Assembly: GCA_963717125.1 (NCBI GenBank)
Contig: CAVQVG010000007.1
Location: 496,001-560,000 of the forward strand
Length of the DNA: 64,000 nucleotides
Source of the DNA: RYN-230 sp963717125
GTDB taxonomy: Bacteria > Actinomycetota > Actinomycetes > Streptosporangiales > Streptosporangiaceae
Direction of reading: 5' to 3'
Position 1 is the stretch's first letter. Every line of letters begins with the position of its first letter. The notes under the pieces are model-generated. The model did no database searches. It was not told the origin of the DNA and worked only from the letters and a program-made list of their open reading frames with translations. Below are positions 61,749 to 64,000 of the stretch, one piece after another. The translations under genes and the position numbers were made by a program.

Positions 61749-62140
61749 TATGCGATGTCCTCCTCGGCGGGCGTCTGCAGCGTGACCCCCAGCAGCGACT
61801 CGATGGCCTCGTCGTCAAGCCCGGCGGCGCGGGCCTCGCGCACCCACGCGGCCAGCCCGCGGCCCAGCCGCGAGTGCGTGCCAGGCGGGGGGCCCGGCGG
61901 CCGGGCCCGGACGAACGTGCCGTGCCCGGCCCGCGCCTCCACCAGGCCCTCGCGTTCCAGGTCGCGGTAGGCCTTCAGCACAGTGTTGGGGTTGATCGCC
62001 GTCGCCGAGACCACCTCCCGCACGCTCGGCAGCTGGTCGCCCACGGCGAGCACCCCCATCCGCAGCGCCTGCCGCACCTGGCGCGCGATCTGCTGGTAGG
62101 GCGGCACTCCGGACCGCCCGTCCACCCGGAATCTGATCAT
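61748..62140 (-). CDS. GntR family regulator (YtrA type)
   Basis: A 130-residue regulator with an N-terminal winged helix: PPYQQIARQVRQALRMGVLA, LPSVREVVSATAINPNTVLKAY and GLVEARAGHGTFV. The short C-terminal tail lacks the large effector domain, as in the YtrA subfamily, which typically represses its own operon with ABC genes. The ATPase and permease genes follow without gap. A candidate operator overlaps its promoter region. Confidence 0.92.
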   Translation of the reverse strand: MIRFRVDGRSGVPPYQQIARQVRQALRMGVLAVGDQLPSVREVVSATAINPNTVLKAYRDLEREGLVEARAGHGTFVRARPPGPPPGTHSRLGRGLAAWVREARAAGLDDEAIESLLGVTLQTPAEEDIA

Positions 62141-62156
62141 GCCGATGCTCCAGTGT

Positions 62157-62170
62157 CTTAGAGATCTAAG
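62157..62170. promoter_or_regulatory. Candidate YtrA-type operator
   Basis: Inverted repeat CTTAGA-GA-TCTAAG located 17-30 nt upstream of the GntR gene start, in an AT-richer stretch that also holds TAGGAT on the minus strand as a possible -10 box. Symmetry and position suggest an autoregulatory GntR site; binding is inferred. Confidence 0.5.
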
Positions 62171-62226
62171 ATCCTAGAACACCGCCGCGGCCCGCGTCAA
62201 CCGACCCGGAGGCTGCCGCGCGCCGG

Positions 62227-62485
62227 TCAGGTGGCCGGGGATTCCGCTCCCTCGCCGGCACCGGCGCGCGGGTCGCGCCGGACGCGAAGCCAGCCGATCA
62301 CCGCGGCCGCCGCGGCCAGCCCCAGCGCGAGGTACGGGAAGGCGCTGTACGAGGGCGGGCTGCCCACGCTGGCACAGCTCGGCGAACGGGACGATCAGCG
62401 TGATAGAGCCAAGAACCGGGATGGCCACATGACGGAAAGGGGAAAACGAGTCCCGGTGACGGTGCCACATGAAGAACGGAAGAGA
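62227..62485 (-). pseudogene. C-terminal remnant of an APC-family amino acid permease
   Basis: On the minus strand one frame gives FFMWHRHRDSFSPFRHVAIP then VLGSITLIVPFAELC. After about 62370 another frame continues with PPSYSAFPYLALGLAAAAAV then IGWLRVRRDPRAGAGEGAES and a TGA at 62227-62229. The combined sequence looks like the last two helices of an APC permease. The upstream bulk of the gene is absent, so this is a truncated, frameshifted relic. Confidence 0.6.
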
Positions 62486-62544
62486 GAGCATGGTCTGCGC
62501 TCTCGCTCGCCACGTCTCCGGATTCTGCCAGCCCCAACCCCCGG

Positions 62545-62700
62545 TCACCTCGGCGAGGCGGCAGGCGCCCCTACCCCTAATCCCCCGCACCTCGGCCCGG
62601 CGGCTCCCCCGTCACCCGCCTAATCCCCCCGCACCTCGGCCAGGCGGCTCCCCCGTCACCCGCCTAATCCCCCCGCACCTCGGCCAGGCGGCTGGCCAGG
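62545..62700. repeat. 44-bp tandem repeat duplicating the 3' end of the sigma factor gene
   Basis: GCACCTCGGCC-type units start at 62587, 62631 and 62675 with an exact 44-bp period. A degenerate fourth unit starts near 62545. The unit at 62675 is the actual end of the sigma factor gene, which encodes RLAEVRGD-stop; the others are copies of that end plus the following spacer (ACCCGCCTAATCCCCCCGC). Confidence 0.9.
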
Positions 62701-63965
62701 AACTGGCGTTCGGCATGATTGCTGGTGAGCTCTAGGGCGGCCCGGTACGCTGCCGCGGCCTCGTCCGCGCGGCCCAGCCGGCGGAGCAGGTCTGCCTTGG
62801 CGGCCGGCAGGTAGCGGTAGCCGGCCAGCCTGCCGTCCTGCTCCAGGCTGGCCAGTTCGGCCAGGCCGGCGGCCGGGCCGTCCGCCATGGCCAGCGCGAC
62901 CGCCCGGTTGAGCGCCACCACCGGGGACGGCCAGGCCCGGCCGAGCAGGTCGTAGAGGCGGACGATCTGCTGCCAGTCGGTGGCCGGGTAGCTGGGCGCC
63001 TGGGCGTGCAGCGCGGCGATCGCTGCCTGCAGCGCGAACCGGCCCGGGCGGCCGCGCAGCGCCTCGCGGACTAGCCGGATGCCCTCGTCGATGGCGGGCC
63101 GGTCCCATTGCGCCCGGTCCTGCTCGTCGAGCAGCAGCAGCCGGCCGTCCGGCGTGCACCGGGTCATCCGCCGGGCGTCGGTGAGCAGGAGCAGCGCGAG
63201 CAGGCCGCGGACCTCCGGCTCGTCCGGCATCAGCGCGCACAGCATGCGGGCCAGGATGACCGCCCGGTCCACCAGATCCGGCCGGACCAGGCCGTCCCCG
63301 CCCGGCGCGGTGTGCCCGGTGGTGTAGAGCAGGTGCACTACCGTGAGCACGGCGTCCAGCCGGTCCGGCAGTTCCGCCGCCCCGGGCACCCGGTAGGCGA
63401 TCCGGGCGGCGGAGATCTTCTTCTTGGCCCGGGTCACCCGGGCCGCCATGGTCGGCTCGGGCACCAGGAACGCCTGGGCGATTTCGGCCGTGGACAGCCC
63501 GCACACCAGCCGTAGCGTCAGCGCCACCTGCGCTTCCCGGGCCAGCGCGGGGTGGCAGCAGGTGAAGACCAGGCGCAGCCGGTCGTCCGGGATCACGGTG
63601 CTCCCCTCCTGCGCCGCTGGCTCGTCCGGCTCCACCAGCAGCGGGAGCTTGCGGCGCAGCGTGGTGTCGCGGCGCAGCAGGTCGATGGCCCGGCGCCGCG
63701 CCGTGGTCGTCAGCCAGGCCCCGGGATTGCGCGGCACGCCCTGCTCGGACCAGGCCTCCAGCGCCGACACGTAGGCGTCCTGCACGCACTCCTCGGCCAG
63801 GTCCAGGTCCCCGGCGACGCGCGCCGTCGCGGCGAGCACGTAGGCCCACTCGCGACGGTGCGCATCGGCCACGGCAGCCGCCGCGGCTGGACGGTCCCTC
63901 CCGGCCCCCGATCTGGTGCCGGGCCCGAGGTCAGCGGGAGGGCCGCCCGGGGTGGAACAGGTCAC
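62664..63965 (-). CDS. ECF42-type RNA polymerase sigma factor
   Basis: A 433-residue ECF sigma factor with a large C-terminal extension. Sigma region 2 is around DLDLAEECVQDAYVSALEAW with NPGAWLTTTARRRAIDLLRR. Region 4 covers VALTLRLVCGLSTAEIAQAF and EPTMAARVTRAKKKI. After this, about 220 residues hold the DUF6596/TPR-like part typical of the ECF42 group (LLYTTGH; FALQAAIAALHAQAPSYPAT; VALNRAVALAMADG). ECF42 factors are encoded with YCII/DGPF proteins, and the end of such a gene overlaps this start (GTGA). Its 3' end is tandemly duplicated downstream. Confidence 0.92.
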   Translation of the reverse strand: MTCSTPGGPPADLGPGTRSGAGRDRPAAAAAVADAHRREWAYVLAATARVAGDLDLAEECVQDAYVSALEAWSEQGVPRNPGAWLTTTARRRAIDLLRRDTTLRRKLPLLVEPDEPAAQEGSTVIPDDRLRLVFTCCHPALAREAQVALTLRLVCGLSTAEIAQAFLVPEPTMAARVTRAKKKISAARIAYRVPGAAELPDRLDAVLTVVHLLYTTGHTAPGGDGLVRPDLVDRAVILARMLCALMPDEPEVRGLLALLLLTDARRMTRCTPDGRLLLLDEQDRAQWDRPAIDEGIRLVREALRGRPGRFALQAAIAALHAQAPSYPATDWQQIVRLYDLLGRAWPSPVVALNRAVALAMADGPAAGLAELASLEQDGRLAGYRYLPAAKADLLRRLGRADEAAAAYRAALELTSNHAERQFLASRLAEVRGD

Positions 63966-64000
63966 CCCTGGTCGAAGACCATGATCGGCCGCACTTCGAC
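63962..64000 (-). CDS. C-terminal end of a YCII/DGPF family protein (partial)
   Basis: Thirteen codons, VEVRPIMVFDQG-stop, run off the window edge. E-V-R-P-I-M-V-F is the usual C-terminus of YCII-related DGPF proteins, the standard partners of ECF42 sigma factors. The stop overlaps the sigma start by 3 nt. The call rests on this short match plus context. Confidence 0.65.
   Translation of the reverse strand, partial: VEVRPIMVFDQG

Noticed and set aside
62545..62700. Regular 44-bp repeats as a possible CRISPR array
   Set aside because: Copies are head to tail without unique spacers and duplicate the end of the sigma gene.

Overview
This is about 64 kb of chromosomal DNA from a high-GC actinomycete. 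The assignment rests on a dcw cell-wall/division cluster with SepF, a meso-diaminopimelate-type MurE (DNPR motif), an LLM (F420-type) oxidoreductase, a DtxR/IdeR-type iron box, an ECF42-type sigma factor, frequent GTG starts and 1-4 nt start/stop overlaps. The genus cannot be fixed from the sequence; a soil Streptosporangiales- or Frankia-like lineage is a guess.

Layout. (1) 1-17.3 kb, minus strand: mraZ-rsmH-ftsL-ftsI-murE-murF-mraY-ftsW-murG-murC-ftsQ-ftsZ-yggS-sepF-yggT. murD is missing between mraY and ftsW, and pgeF is missing between ftsZ and yggS. (2) 17.3-22.1 kb, plus strand: moxR, DUF58 and a TgpA-type transglutaminase (apparent frameshift). (3) 22.3-28.1 kb: DUF3040 protein, dinB and a methyltransferase, a VC0807-like membrane protein, then pepQ-like, efp and nusB. 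(4) 28.1-35.5 kb, accessory: TIGR00027-type methyltransferase, GNAT, a chitinase-like gene remnant, an ankyrin protein, an SDR, a seven-blade quinoprotein-like lipoprotein, an LLM oxidoreductase and a TetR regulator. (5) 35.7-40.5 kb: a catabolic operon with a sugar ABC importer, a TIM-barrel isomerase and a zinc dehydrogenase. (6) 40.5-46.7 kb, minus strand: sseB-like, aroC, aroK, aroB, aroQ and a fused aroK-aroB paralogue. (7) 47-52 kb: two unrecognised proteins behind a structured leader, an aldose epimerase, a MobA-like nucleotidyltransferase and XdhC. (8) 52.3-56.1 kb: an iron-box-controlled Fe(III) ABC importer (ATPase frameshifted). (9) 56.1-59.8 kb: FMN riboswitch, ribE, ribBA (frameshifted), ribH, hisG. 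(10) 59.9-64 kb: a GntR-regulated ABC exporter, an APC permease remnant and an ECF42-type sigma factor with the end of its YCII/DGPF partner.

Most notable points. Two families of short GC-rich interspersed repeats occur between genes, and also in frame inside the N-terminal tails of FtsI and FtsL. Two genes have tandem duplications of their own 3' ends and stop codons. MurG carries a roughly 120-residue Y/D/P/R/G repeat tail. A fused shikimate kinase/dehydroquinate synthase paralogue sits beside intact aroK and aroB, with a changed zinc-ligand motif. Three otherwise intact genes carry single-base frameshifts, which may be sequencing errors. A structured leader made of three adjacent inverted repeats precedes the unrecognised gene pair.
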